Below, piece after piece: positions 5,225 through 12,034 of a DNA stretch of 12,034 nucleotides; within the stretch, counting starts at the first letter, position 1, and each line of letters begins with the position of its first letter. The stretch spans positions 1 through 12,034 of the forward strand of contig RXIJ01000013.1 in the NCBI GenBank assembly GCA_004212095.1. The letters are read 5' to 3'. Origin of the DNA: Methanosarcinales archaeon. GTDB taxonomy: Archaea; Halobacteriota; Methanosarcinia; Methanosarcinales; EX4572-44. The translations under genes were made by a program, and so were the position numbers. Under the pieces are notes generated by a model. The model worked only from the letters and a program-made list of their open reading frames with translations. It ran no database searches and was not told where the DNA came from.

Positions 5225-6322
5225 TTACTTTTTCGATTTTTGCTCTTCATACATTATCCCTTGCAGTGTTTCTTTACGCGGATAATGTGTAGAATCAATA
5301 CGTCCGTTTGTTCCTATCACTGTTACGATAATCCCAAACCGTCCTGCTGCATCACGATCTTCGGTTGAGAGTAATTCACCATCTCCATGGTGTGAGTGTA
5401 TTACTTCAATCACACCGACAATATCCGGTTTGTAGACCTCTTGAAGTCCAAGGATTCCGCCCTTCTGTCTAAATCCTACATACACCTCAAGCAGTGTTAC
5501 ACCAATCGTCGAATGCTCTCCGGCAATAATAATATCGCTTATGATTCGCTCGTGTTTGTGCTTGTGTAACACAAGAAAACCTGCTTCTCTTTTTTCCTGT
5601 TTTGATGTCCGGATAAGGATATTAAGGCACTCGGCCATGGTTTTACCATCGGTTTGTATTGTTTTATCAAAATCATCTATGGTGCGGGAAATCTCGCCAT
5701 CTGAGAATGCACCAACCTTGTCCCGATTAATAATATCAAGTATTTTTGCACCCTGTATACTCAGGATATCCGAATCGATGTGGTATTTTTTTTCCTTGTC
5801 GATGAGAGTGGAGAGCCGGTCTTTGGCATCATCTTTTCTATATTTCCTGCGAATGCGCAGTTCATCTGGCTCAGCAATCAGCTCTATTAGTCTAGTGTCT
5901 ATCCCATGTTCTTTTGCTATACTGCTTATTTTGGTTGCAAGTTCGATTTCCCCAAGTTCAAGGATGTCGAATATGTTTTCAATCGTTGCGCGGATGGCAT
6001 CATAAGCAGTAATTTCCGTGTATAATTGTTGATCTCCTTCATAAATTGGTAGGGGCCTGCGTTCTACCACCAGGTTTTTAAGTTTTTTTACAGCGTCTCT
6101 TCGAATCATAATTACTGGTTGTGCGGCACGCACACGTCCTTCAAAGATTGCCCCGGTGTTTTCGTCAAGTGATTCGATTGCAATGGTAGTCTTGCCGCCA
6201 CCCTGCGGCCCCACAAGTATTAATATTGCAGTTTCGGATAATTTATCCTTGAGTATTTTAGCTGCCTCTTGTTTTGTGTGTCTTGAAGTGTTAATAGTTT
6301 CGCTTATCTCCATTTTTGTCAT
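5225..6322 (-). CDS. P-loop NTPase fused to a C-terminal JAMM (MPN+) metalloprotease domain, 365 aa
   Basis: Residue numbers here are from the ATG at 6322. The N-terminus has a Walker A loop, ILILVGPQGGGKTTIAIES (about 34-52). No clear Walker B is seen in the charged middle part (about 80-240). The C-terminal third is a JAMM domain: the conserved glutamate in KREAGFLVL (E246), then H309-S-H311, seven residues, S319, two residues, D322 (read as IHSHHGDGELLSTED). This is the full E...H-x-H-x7-S-x2-D zinc motif. JAMM proteases cut isopeptide bonds to ubiquitin-like modifiers; in archaea they desampylate. An ATP-binding domain on the same chain suggests nucleotide-driven action on conjugates or on a folded partner (inference). 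The ATG at 6322 follows the NAD kinase stop (6327) by 4 bases. The TTG at 6334 and the ATG at 6313, the latter with GAGATGA ahead, are alternatives. The family name is unknown to me. Confidence 0.8.
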   Translation of the reverse strand: MTKMEISETINTSRHTKQEAAKILKDKLSETAILILVGPQGGGKTTIAIESLDENTGAIFEGRVRAAQPVIMIRRDAVKKLKNLVVERRPLPIYEGDQQLYTEITAYDAIRATIENIFDILELGEIELATKISSIAKEHGIDTRLIELIAEPDELRIRRKYRKDDAKDRLSTLIDKEKKYHIDSDILSIQGAKILDIINRDKVGAFSDGEISRTIDDFDKTIQTDGKTMAECLNILIRTSKQEKREAGFLVLHKHKHERIISDIIIAGEHSTIGVTLLEVYVGFRQKGGILGLQEVYKPDIVGVIEVIHSHHGDGELLSTEDRDAAGRFGIIVTVIGTNGRIDSTHYPRKETLQGIMYEEQKSKK

Positions 6323-6326
6323 CTCT

Positions 6327-7151
6327 TTATGCAAGTTTGCTTTTCACTTTTTCATAAAATCCATTTTGACCAATCACGATAAATCTTGCTGGCGTGCTGC
6401 AGCGGGTAATTGTCACTGTGTCACTGTGGGTTATTTTTTGTGTGTATTGTCCATCAACTGCAACAAAAGCGTCCTTATCATGATTAGACAGGTTTATTGT
6501 TATGGTGCTATCATCCGGTATCACCCATGGTCTCGCTGAGAGCTTAAACGGTGCAATAGGCACAATGTCAATGGCACAAACCCCTGGGTCAATGATAGGT
6601 CCACCTGCACTCATAGCATACGCTGTTGAGCCAGTAGGAGTAGCAAGTACGAGCCCATCAGCACGAAGTTCATCTAATTTTTTTTGGTTGATAAGGATAG
6701 TATACGATAGAATCTTTGCCGGACTTGCTGTGATGATTACTACCTCGTTGGTTGCTGGCGGCAGATACTGGTGATTGACCTGCACATCAATACGAGAGCG
6801 CTCATTTATCTCAAATCCTTCGATGATTTCATCGACTGCATCAAATGCTTCATGTGCTCCAACATCAACAAGAAACCCAATTGTACCAATATTTATACCA
6901 AGCACAGGAAGCGGATCTTTCATTTCCTGTATGCCGCGAAGTACCGTACCATCACCCCCAACTGAAACCAGTCCCACAGCGCCCTGCTTTCTCATATCAC
7001 TGACTGGAACGCCATCTGTGTTGAGCCTCTTTGCTGTTTCCGGGTCGATTAAGAGTTCAGCTTTTCCTTCAAGGTGTTTCTGCAGGTCTTTGACCATTGC
7101 TATTGCATCAGGTCTATCACATCTGGATATTACACCGAGCTTTTTCATCAT
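6327..7151 (-). CDS. nadK: NAD kinase (ATP/polyphosphate-dependent), 274 aa
   Basis: The enzyme phosphorylates NAD to NADP in the cytoplasm and so controls the NADP pool. Numbered from the ATG at 7151, the protein shows the nucleotide-binding GGDGT motif (65-69, within SVGGDGTVLRG), LGINIGTIGFL (84-94), the NE pair (135-136), and the conserved LATPTGSTAYAMSAGGP block (169-185). A late DGQ (VAVDGQYT) and a beta-sandwich tail are also present. Length is normal for the family. Start options are TTG 7166, ATG 7151 and ATG 7148. I prefer 7151, with GGTG (7161-7164) ahead and a TATA box about 40 bases upstream. It is the first gene of the operon with the JAMM fusion and nop5; its stop lies 4 bases before the preferred start of the next gene. 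Confidence 0.94.
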   Translation of the reverse strand: MMKKLGVISRCDRPDAIAMVKDLQKHLEGKAELLIDPETAKRLNTDGVPVSDMRKQGAVGLVSVGGDGTVLRGIQEMKDPLPVLGINIGTIGFLVDVGAHEAFDAVDEIIEGFEINERSRIDVQVNHQYLPPATNEVVIITASPAKILSYTILINQKKLDELRADGLVLATPTGSTAYAMSAGGPIIDPGVCAIDIVPIAPFKLSARPWVIPDDSTITINLSNHDKDAFVAVDGQYTQKITHSDTVTITRCSTPARFIVIGQNGFYEKVKSKLA

Positions 7152-7188
7152 CTGCACAAGCACCAAGAATAACAGTATTTAGTTTATC

Positions 7189-7196
7189 CTATATAA
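7189..7196 (-). promoter_or_regulatory. TATA box for the nadK-JAMM-nop5 operon
   Basis: On the minus strand TTATATAG lies about 41 bases ahead of the nadK ATG. It predicts transcription from about 7167 and a leader of about 16 bases carrying the GGTG ribosome-binding string. Confidence 0.6.
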
Positions 7197-7199
7197 CTT

Positions 7200-7667
7200 T
7201 AGACAAATCGGGCTGTCAACTTGTCAGGTGCTATACCAGAACTCGAATTTCTTCCATGCGTTCAAACCTGAGAACAGTAGACATTATACCGGAATATACA
7301 ACCAGGTCGAAACAATGTCAACACCCAACAACTTTACAACCACGAAATACCTTAGTGAAGATTTTATAAAAATAACCCTCAAAAAAACAACCCACCCAGT
7401 CTACCAAAACTTGTGGTAAATCGCCACTTCACCCTCCTGCGAGCCGCTCAACAGTATCAGCATCGTCAGGTGTCTTATCGAACCGCACCCGAACGATCCG
7501 ATCAGGTTTGCACGCCGCCCTTTACCCCATGTTTCAAAATCAATTGTGAGGCCGCCTCTGAATTGCGGGGTATCCCTATTCGTAGTTTACATTTAAAACA
7601 TTGGTCTGCATAAAAATAGGGGAAGGAGTTGTGCTTCTAACTTGGAAACTCTACCCTTCCAACTTAA
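7200..7667. other. Long intergenic stretch with possible gene remnant
   Basis: No intact gene is seen. On the minus strand, between about 7590 and 7435, two frames give protein-like pieces: QFRGGLTIDFETWGKGRR in one, and KPDRIVRVRFDKTPDDADTV then ERLAGG-stop in the next. This may be a frameshifted relic, but I recognise no family. The left part (7200-7430) looks non-coding. A terminator-like hairpin occupies 7621-7660. Confidence 0.4.
7611..7660 (-). terminator. Hairpin and U-tract terminator of the 165-aa gene
   Basis: On the minus strand, GGAAGGG-TAGAGTT pairs with AACTCCTTCC (7621-7660, one small bulge). It is followed by TATTTTTA (7611-7618). The structure starts 8 bases after the TGA at 7668, the right place and order for transcription termination of that gene. 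Confidence 0.6.
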
Positions 7668-8165
7668 TCACAAGAGCAGAATAATTGTAGCGATTGTGAT
7701 GAGCACGCCAGCCACAGCAATATCCGCAGAAGAATGTTCCTTCATAATAAAGAGATAATTACCATCGCCAAAGACAACGGCTACCGGACTCCCTCTTTCT
7801 GATGTTGGAGTTATAGGAACACCAGAAATTTCTACAACTCTGACTTGTGTGGTAGAGGCGACAACTTTCCCCTCCTGAATGAATTGGCTTACCCAAGTTC
7901 CATGATCCCTGAGGACCTTTACAGAATAGGAACCGTCTTTCAAAAAAGCACCTGGTTGAGCAAACTCCGCATTTACTGCACCGACTATAGCGCCTTTAGC
8001 CAACTCTTCTATATTCTCAACAGGGGGTTTTTCGGTAGGCACAACGATTAACCGTCCATTAGTCGCCCCAACTTGAACATCTGGTCTTCCTAAGTTCATC
8101 CCAGGTATACCAGCCAGTCTACTCTTAGCTAAGTCGATTGCTTCGTCTATTTTTATTTCAGTCAT
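7668..8165 (-). CDS. Unrecognised protein with a C-terminal membrane anchor, 165 aa
   Basis: The start ATG at 8165 has GAGGT (8173-8177) about 7 bases ahead and a TATA-like TATAATAAAA (8191-8200) about 30 bases ahead. There is no N-terminal signal peptide. The first 145 residues are soluble and rich in valine and beta-branched residues, with segments such as RLIVVPTEKPPVENIEELAK, SYSVKVLRDHGTWVSQFIQ, and KVVASTTQVRVVEISGVP. They suggest a mainly beta-strand domain. Residues 147-165 (ADIAVAGVLITIATIILLL) form one hydrophobic segment that ends the protein with no tail, so it is a tail-anchored membrane protein with the soluble part probably cytoplasmic (inference). The gene stands alone with its own promoter and terminator. 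I recognise no family. Confidence 0.78.
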   Translation of the reverse strand: MTEIKIDEAIDLAKSRLAGIPGMNLGRPDVQVGATNGRLIVVPTEKPPVENIEELAKGAIVGAVNAEFAQPGAFLKDGSYSVKVLRDHGTWVSQFIQEGKVVASTTQVRVVEISGVPITPTSERGSPVAVVFGDGNYLFIMKEHSSADIAVAGVLITIATIILLL

Positions 8166-8496
8166 TTAGTTTACCTCATTTTTATGTGTGTTTTATTATA
8201 GCGCATCTCCTCGACGCTCTGATGCACTTACCATAGTACCTGAAGGCAAATCCCCGTGCATCTCGGATTTTTTAAACCATGGTTTTTGGTCAACATGTTA
8301 AAATCATGGATTAATAAATTTGCGCCACACATTCAGAAATCCCGAATGTTGGGTGTTTGACTATAGTATCGAGCTTGGATAATATATGATCGAGCACAGT
8401 TCATCACATAAATGTGTGTCCAGGTGTCCTACATTCATTCCAAACTCAACTGTTATATCTGCACAACGGTACGTGCTTGCAAGAGTCAAGTACGAT
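8166..8496. other. Gap between the membrane-anchored protein and the dehydrogenase
   Basis: No supported gene. A 42-codon minus-strand frame (8361-8489, TTG start 7 bases after the dehydrogenase stop) reads MTLASTYRCADITVEFGMNV then GHLDTHLCDELCSIIYY and carries three cysteines. It may be a small protein or a relic. Further on, EMHGDLPSGTMVSASERRGD is open before a stop at about 8195. There is a 12-base palindrome AAACCATGGTTT at 8275-8286. The promoter of the 165-aa gene lies at the left end. Confidence 0.4.
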
Positions 8497-9513
8497 TTAT
8501 TTTATATTTTTTATAATCTCTCTTGTCATTTCACTTGACTTTGCACTGCCTCCAAGATCGTAGGTTAGTACGCTGCCTTCTGCAATCACTTGGTCAACAG
8601 CAGTGAAAATGTTTTCTGATGCTTTTTTCTCACCAAGATACTCAAGCATCAAGGCTCCGGCAAGAATGGTTGCTACAGGATTGACCTTATCCATACCTGC
8701 ATACTTTGGTGCAGACCCGTGAGCAGGCTCAAACATTGCATAATTGTCCCCGATATTGGAGGAATAAATTAAACCGATACTCCCAACAAGCCCGGAACAC
8801 TCCTCACTGATCACATCCATGAACAGGTTGGTTGAAAGTAGAATTGACTGGTTGAATATCTGCGGATTTTTAATTAACTGCTGAGCAATATTATCAATAT
8901 GGTATTCCCAGACTTCAATTCCTGGATACTCAACCGATACATTGTTTACTTCTTCAAGGAAAGCCCCACAGGTCTGCTTCAAAATGTTACTCTTGTGAAT
9001 TGCAACAACAGTCTTCCAGCTACGACGATCTGCCTCTTCAAACGCATAGCGTGCTACGCGATTACAAGCATCTCGTGTAATCAAACGCAGGGCAATATGC
9101 ATATTATCATTAAGCTGCATTTCTTTTCCAGCATACAAACCCTCTGTTCCTTCCCGCACACACACAAAGTCCACATCACCAAGAGGCGGATTTGTGTTTG
9201 GAAAAGTCTTAATCGGGCGCACATTGGCATAGAGATTGAACCGCTGGCGGATGGACACAGCTACACTCTTTGGAGAACCAATACCTCCCGGGGTAGTGGT
9301 GGGAGACTTGAAACACGCATCTGCGGAATTGAGTACACCCCAGCTTTCATCAGGAATAAGGCTTGTACCTCCATGTTTTTTCCACCATAGAGCGCCTGCT
9401 TCAATTTGAATAAATTCAATATTCACAGAAGTAGCATCAACAACATCCAGCATGCATTTGACAAGCTCAGGTCCAACACCATCACCGTCAATAGTAGCAA
9501 CTTTTTTACTCAT
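8497..9513 (-). CDS. Isocitrate/isopropylmalate dehydrogenase family, probably NADP-dependent isocitrate type, 338 aa
   Basis: The family oxidatively decarboxylates 2-hydroxy acids, here probably isocitrate to 2-oxoglutarate. Seen are the N-terminal IDGDGVGPE (8-16), the substrate loop SPTTTPGGIGSPKSVAVSIR (70-89), YANVRP (95-100), REGTEGLYAG (120-129) with its tyrosine Y127, the HKSN lysine K174, and acidic metal ligands D207, D233 and E237. HGSAPKYAGMDKVNP (265-279) has K270, Y271 and V277 at the positions that give NADP preference in E. coli isocitrate dehydrogenase; NAD enzymes usually have an aspartate here. The substrate loop has SVAV where isocitrate enzymes normally have SLNV, so an isocitrate-contacting asparagine is alanine. 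At 338 residues it has the short form without the clasp insertion, like isopropylmalate or homoisocitrate enzymes, so the substrate is not certain. Confidence 0.9.
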   Translation of the reverse strand: MSKKVATIDGDGVGPELVKCMLDVVDATSVNIEFIQIEAGALWWKKHGGTSLIPDESWGVLNSADACFKSPTTTPGGIGSPKSVAVSIRQRFNLYANVRPIKTFPNTNPPLGDVDFVCVREGTEGLYAGKEMQLNDNMHIALRLITRDACNRVARYAFEEADRRSWKTVVAIHKSNILKQTCGAFLEEVNNVSVEYPGIEVWEYHIDNIAQQLIKNPQIFNQSILLSTNLFMDVISEECSGLVGSIGLIYSSNIGDNYAMFEPAHGSAPKYAGMDKVNPVATILAGALMLEYLGEKKASENIFTAVDQVIAEGSVLTYDLGGSAKSSEMTREIIKNIK

Positions 9514-9515
9514 AA

Positions 9516-9534
9516 GTCTTTGTAATAAAAAGAC
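9516..9534 (-). promoter_or_regulatory. Hairpin in the dehydrogenase leader, just before the start codon
   Basis: On the minus strand GTCTTT, a 7-base loop and AAAGAC form a perfect 6-base stem that ends 2 bases before the ATG at 9513. It could hinder ribosome access or bind a protein; it is too short for a riboswitch. Confidence 0.35.
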
Positions 9535-9592
9535 AACTGCAATAAAGTTATCCTTTTTATTTGGGCAGTGTCCTGGTTACGGTAGCTGGTGT

Positions 9593-9600
9593 TATTTATA
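9593..9600 (-). promoter_or_regulatory. TATA box of the dehydrogenase gene
   Basis: TATAAATA on the minus strand matches the archaeal TATA consensus and lies between the NFACT stop (9611) and the dehydrogenase start. It predicts a start near 9570 and a leader of about 58 bases, so the dehydrogenase can be expressed apart from NFACT. Confidence 0.6.
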
Positions 9601-9610
9601 GTCTTTAAAC

Positions 9611-11590
9611 TCAAGGTTTTAGTGATTTTATTTGTGATCCTCCCGGGGGCATGCATCTTGATATAATTTCAGGTGAAGCATACATTTTAAGAGATCGCAC
9701 ATCTTTTGCTTGTTCTGCAAAAATTCTGTAGATCTTTGTTGACATGTCATTTCCATTGAAGGCACCCGGCTCAAGTTCTACCATTGTATCAACACGGTTT
9801 CTTACAGCATCATTGGGCCCACAAAGACATTTTTCGTTGTTGATGCCAACTGCAATCCCAACCGCCGCTTTCATATAATTTCGCTTTCCACGTATGATAA
9901 ATGATCCTTTTGGCAGGAACTCGCCATGTTCCGGGGTCTTGGATACCTGTTCCGGAAGCACAAAATAGCATTCACCTTCGGCATACCCGGACTTCCACAC
10001 GCTTGAATGGGATACTGTGAACTGTGCGGCTTCTTTGAGTGTTGTCTCTGGCATGTTTTTACCTTCGGTTTTAACGATTACGGCAGGGGACCCCGGGTAT
10101 TGTGTGTGAAAGAAGAGGTCTCTTTTCTCCATGTATTTTTTAACCACAGTCTCGTTAGTATCAGAATCGCGTCCTGCAATAACAAGAAAACCATCAGTAG
10201 AATAAAACCATTTGAATTGTTCGTACCATTTTGGTTTTTTCCTCTTTAACTTTTTCTTTGTTACCACATCCACTGTTTCTTTTTTTGATATTAACTCCCT
10301 GGTCTTGCTTATCGCTTTAATCGCACCATTGATCTTTGATGAAAACTTTTTGGCACGTTTGTAATAAGCTGCTGCATTTTGTTCAACAGAGAGGCGATAA
10401 TCAAGGTTTATACGAACGCCATTGATATTTACTGTGATCTTTCCTGTGCTTGAGTCTATTCGTTCAATCACCGATGCTGTTGGGACTGATGTGTTTGCAA
10501 GTGTTTTTTTAATATATTCCCATGAATAGTCCTTTCCCCTAGCACCTCGTATTGTAGTTAAAATATCATTGATCAGACAGTATTCAGCATAAAGCAGCTC
10601 TCCTGTTGATGTGAGTTTTTCCTCTTCTTTATTGAATTTTTCAAGACTTGTTTCCTGTTGTGCAAGACGTCGTACATATAACCCCTGCCTGGTTTTTTGG
10701 GGAGTTATAATTTTTTTTATTTCGCTTTTTCCATAATATTCATCCAATGCATCGTTAATAGAAGAGAAATATATTTTTTCAAAGTCTTTGTATTGTTTCA
10801 GTTCAAAAGGAATTACATCAATGTTTACTCCATCCTGCTTTACAACCTGTGGTACAAACTTGTTTGCAGAAAGAGGAAGCATTAAGTCTAAGAGAGCGCT
10901 GTAAATATTCTCACAGTACTCATAAGATATTTTGGTGGCACTGGTGCTTTTATCAATACTTGCAAGAAGGCATACTTCTTCTGACAACATCCCCCCAAGG
11001 TTCAATCGTGTTGCAAGCGTGCGCACAACATCAGTATTTGAAGCGGCAAAAATCCCGGCAAGTTCCTCTACTGTCACTGTCTGTGGATTCAATTGCGGTG
11101 GCGGCAATTCGTATATCTGCCCACCGCGAATGGCTCTATCTTTATAGTTGATCGATTTTAGTGGCAAAATGATGTGATTTTCCTCATTTAATAACACAAT
11201 ATTCCCGCGTGCAAAAAATTCACAAAGAAGCACCGTTTTAACGCCTGCTCTTTCTATACCTATCTTGATTATTCGGTCAAAATCATATTGTTCTATTTTT
11301 GTGATTCTCCCGCCAGTCAGATGCTTTCTAAGGAGCATTGGGAATGGCTGGGGCACCTTTTCAGATTCCTTTGGATATTTGGTTAAATGGATTCTTCGTC
11401 CCGCTTCTATTACAAGATCACGGCGGCCAGTGCCAGTTACTCGAAGCACTATCCGTATTTCATCCGGCGAGTGCTGGTATATCTTTCCAATCTTAGCGCC
11501 AACGATGAGATTTGAAAGTTCTGATGCAACAACTACTGTATCAATACTTGAAATATCAACTTTTGGCTGCTGTCGAGCATGAAATGTCAT
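9611..11590 (-). CDS. rqcH: NFACT family ribosome-quality-control protein (RqcH/Rqc2/NEMF homologue), 659 aa
   Basis: RqcH binds stalled large ribosomal subunits holding peptidyl-tRNA and, in bacteria, adds alanine tails that mark the chain for degradation. Archaeal homologues are thought to act alike. The NFACT-N domain opens with DISSIDTVVVASELSNLIVG (12-31) and includes KIGKIYQHSPDEI. The conserved Asp-Arg pair needed for tRNA recruitment is D105-R106 (in YDFDRIIKIG). A middle HhH-like and coiled-coil segment spans about 170-440, with AAYYKRAKKFSSKINGA (407-423). The NFACT-R domain (about 455-580) has WYEQFKWFYSTDGFLVIAGR, then DLFFHTQYPGSPAVIVK, AAQFTVSHSSVWKSG and GKRNYMKAA. Length is normal for archaeal members. 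The ATG at 11590 lies about 36 bases from a TATA box. The N-terminal end abuts a cut-off cbiF. Confidence 0.94.
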   Translation of the reverse strand: MTFHARQQPKVDISSIDTVVVASELSNLIVGAKIGKIYQHSPDEIRIVLRVTGTGRRDLVIEAGRRIHLTKYPKESEKVPQPFPMLLRKHLTGGRITKIEQYDFDRIIKIGIERAGVKTVLLCEFFARGNIVLLNEENHIILPLKSINYKDRAIRGGQIYELPPPQLNPQTVTVEELAGIFAASNTDVVRTLATRLNLGGMLSEEVCLLASIDKSTSATKISYEYCENIYSALLDLMLPLSANKFVPQVVKQDGVNIDVIPFELKQYKDFEKIYFSSINDALDEYYGKSEIKKIITPQKTRQGLYVRRLAQQETSLEKFNKEEEKLTSTGELLYAEYCLINDILTTIRGARGKDYSWEYIKKTLANTSVPTASVIERIDSSTGKITVNINGVRINLDYRLSVEQNAAAYYKRAKKFSSKINGAIKAISKTRELISKKETVDVVTKKKLKRKKPKWYEQFKWFYSTDGFLVIAGRDSDTNETVVKKYMEKRDLFFHTQYPGSPAVIVKTEGKNMPETTLKEAAQFTVSHSSVWKSGYAEGECYFVLPEQVSKTPEHGEFLPKGSFIIRGKRNYMKAAVGIAVGINNEKCLCGPNDAVRNRVDTMVELEPGAFNGNDMSTKIYRIFAEQAKDVRSLKMYASPEIISRCMPPGGSQIKSLKP

Positions 11591-11620
11591 AATTTCCCAG
11601 AGTTGCCATTGTGTTGTTCA

Positions 11621-11632
11621 CATATAATATTT
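11621..11632 (-). promoter_or_regulatory. Probable TATA box of the NFACT gene
   Basis: On the minus strand AATATTATATG is centred about 36 bases ahead of the ATG at 11590, predicting a leader of about 10 bases. It lies in the same bases as the unmatched start of the cbiF fragment. Confidence 0.5.
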
Positions 11633-11641
11633 TGCAGCAAG

Positions 11642-12001
11642 AGCGGCACTGAAAAAGAAGCCGTGATAATTACAAGACCGAGAGGTACGACACTTGAAGA
11701 CGATGACCTTGCGAGTCTCTCAGAACATAGCAATATCACAATGGCACTATTTCTTGGCACAGATAAAATCAGGGATATTATGACAAGAATCAGGATGCCG
11801 TCAGATACGCCTGTTGCAGTTGTATACCCTGCCTCGTGGAAGGATGAAAAAATAATACAAGGCACGATCAAGGACATTGCAGATAAGGTAGAAGCATCTG
11901 AAATTACTAAAAGCACAATTATCATAATTGGAAACGTTGTAAGTCCGGAAGAATACGTCAACTCATACCTGTATTCAGGCAACACCCCCTCTTCTTCATA
12001 G
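11642..12001 (+). pseudogene. cbiF: C-terminal half of cobalt-precorrin-4 methyltransferase (CbiF type)
   Basis: The reading frame can be followed back to an ATG at 11579, but similarity to CbiF/CobM starts only near SGTEKEAVIITRPRGTTLED (from 11642). It continues through MALFLGTDKIRDIMTRI, SDTPVAVVYPASWKDEKIIQ, GTIKDIADKV and the terminal STIIIIGNVV, ending at TAG 11999-12001. This is the second lobe of the tetrapyrrole methyltransferase fold. The full enzyme is about 250 residues and methylates C11 of the corrin ring with S-adenosylmethionine. The N-terminal lobe with its glycine-rich SAM-binding loop is missing, replaced by the NFACT start and promoter. The remaining frame is clean, so the break may be recent. 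I expect no methyltransferase activity. Confidence 0.75.
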
Positions 12002-12034
12002 AATGGTTTGGTTTCGCCAGTAAAAATACTGAAA
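12002..12034. other. Window edge after the cbiF fragment
   Basis: Only 33 bases remain. An open frame (EWFGFASKNTE) reaches the edge and might begin or continue another gene, but it is too short to judge. Confidence 0.2.

Noticed and set aside
5541..6965. Plus-strand frames opposite nadK and the JAMM fusion
   Set aside because: These serine-rich or low-complexity translations mirror the coding strand, while the minus strand carries clear catalytic motifs.
8275..8286. 12-base palindrome AAACCATGGTTT
   Set aside because: It is a single short palindrome in AT-rich DNA with no paired site or promoter context.
9900..11582. Plus-strand open frames opposite the NFACT gene
   Set aside because: They are antisense shadows of a long, motif-rich coding sequence and have no family resemblance or start signals.
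1..12034. CRISPR array, integrase or phage genes
   Set aside because: I saw no regularly spaced repeats, cas-like proteins or phage structural motifs on either strand.

Overview
The window reads as a piece of a euryarchaeal chromosome, most plausibly from the methanogen/ANME-like side of the tree (inference). The archaeal signs are a Nop5 ribonucleoprotein core gene, an RqcH/NEMF-type NFACT gene, a JAMM-protease fusion, a DtxR-family regulator, TATA boxes about 25-35 bases ahead of several starts, GAGGTGA-type ribosome-binding sites, and a cobalamin-pathway fragment. Base composition is moderate to AT-rich. No rRNA, CRISPR array or intact mobile element is present.

Layout. Bases 1-2835 are a decayed, gene-poor stretch. 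It holds a transposase pseudogene with a frameshift and two in-frame stops, a small GYD-like protein, a hairpin-forming 79-base element, the ghost of an ABC-transporter ATPase, and an apparently intact DtxR/MntR-type metal regulator. The regulator's 3' end has been changed by a 23-base tandem duplication. Two tRNA genes follow, Arg-TCT and Thr-GGT, 21 or 24 bases apart, and then a class II histone deacetylase-like amidohydrolase on the plus strand.

Bases 4147-7151 form a tight minus-strand operon. Read 5' to 3' it encodes NAD kinase, a P-loop NTPase fused to a JAMM (MPN+) metalloprotease domain, Nop5, and a 38-residue ORF whose GTG overlaps the Nop5 stop. The P-loop/JAMM fusion is the most unusual protein here. 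Its JAMM motif is complete, and it sits between NAD metabolism and the C/D-box RNA methylation machinery. No fibrillarin gene, the usual partner of nop5, lies beside it.

Bases 7152-8165 hold a long gap and an unrecognised 165-residue protein that ends in a C-terminal membrane anchor and is followed by a terminator-like hairpin. Bases 8497-11590 carry a decarboxylating dehydrogenase of the isocitrate/isopropylmalate family, with an NADP-type signature, and an NFACT (RqcH) ribosome-quality-control gene, both on the minus strand. On the far side of the NFACT promoter, only the C-terminal half of a cobalt-precorrin-4 methyltransferase (CbiF type) remains, on the plus strand, which marks a rearrangement junction.

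Functionally the intact genes cover translation and RNA upkeep (tRNAs, Nop5, NFACT), cofactor supply (NAD kinase making NADP, and an NADP-type dehydrogenase), metal sensing, and protein deacetylation or deconjugation. Nothing in the sequence ties them into one pathway beyond the NAD kinase-JAMM-Nop5 operon.
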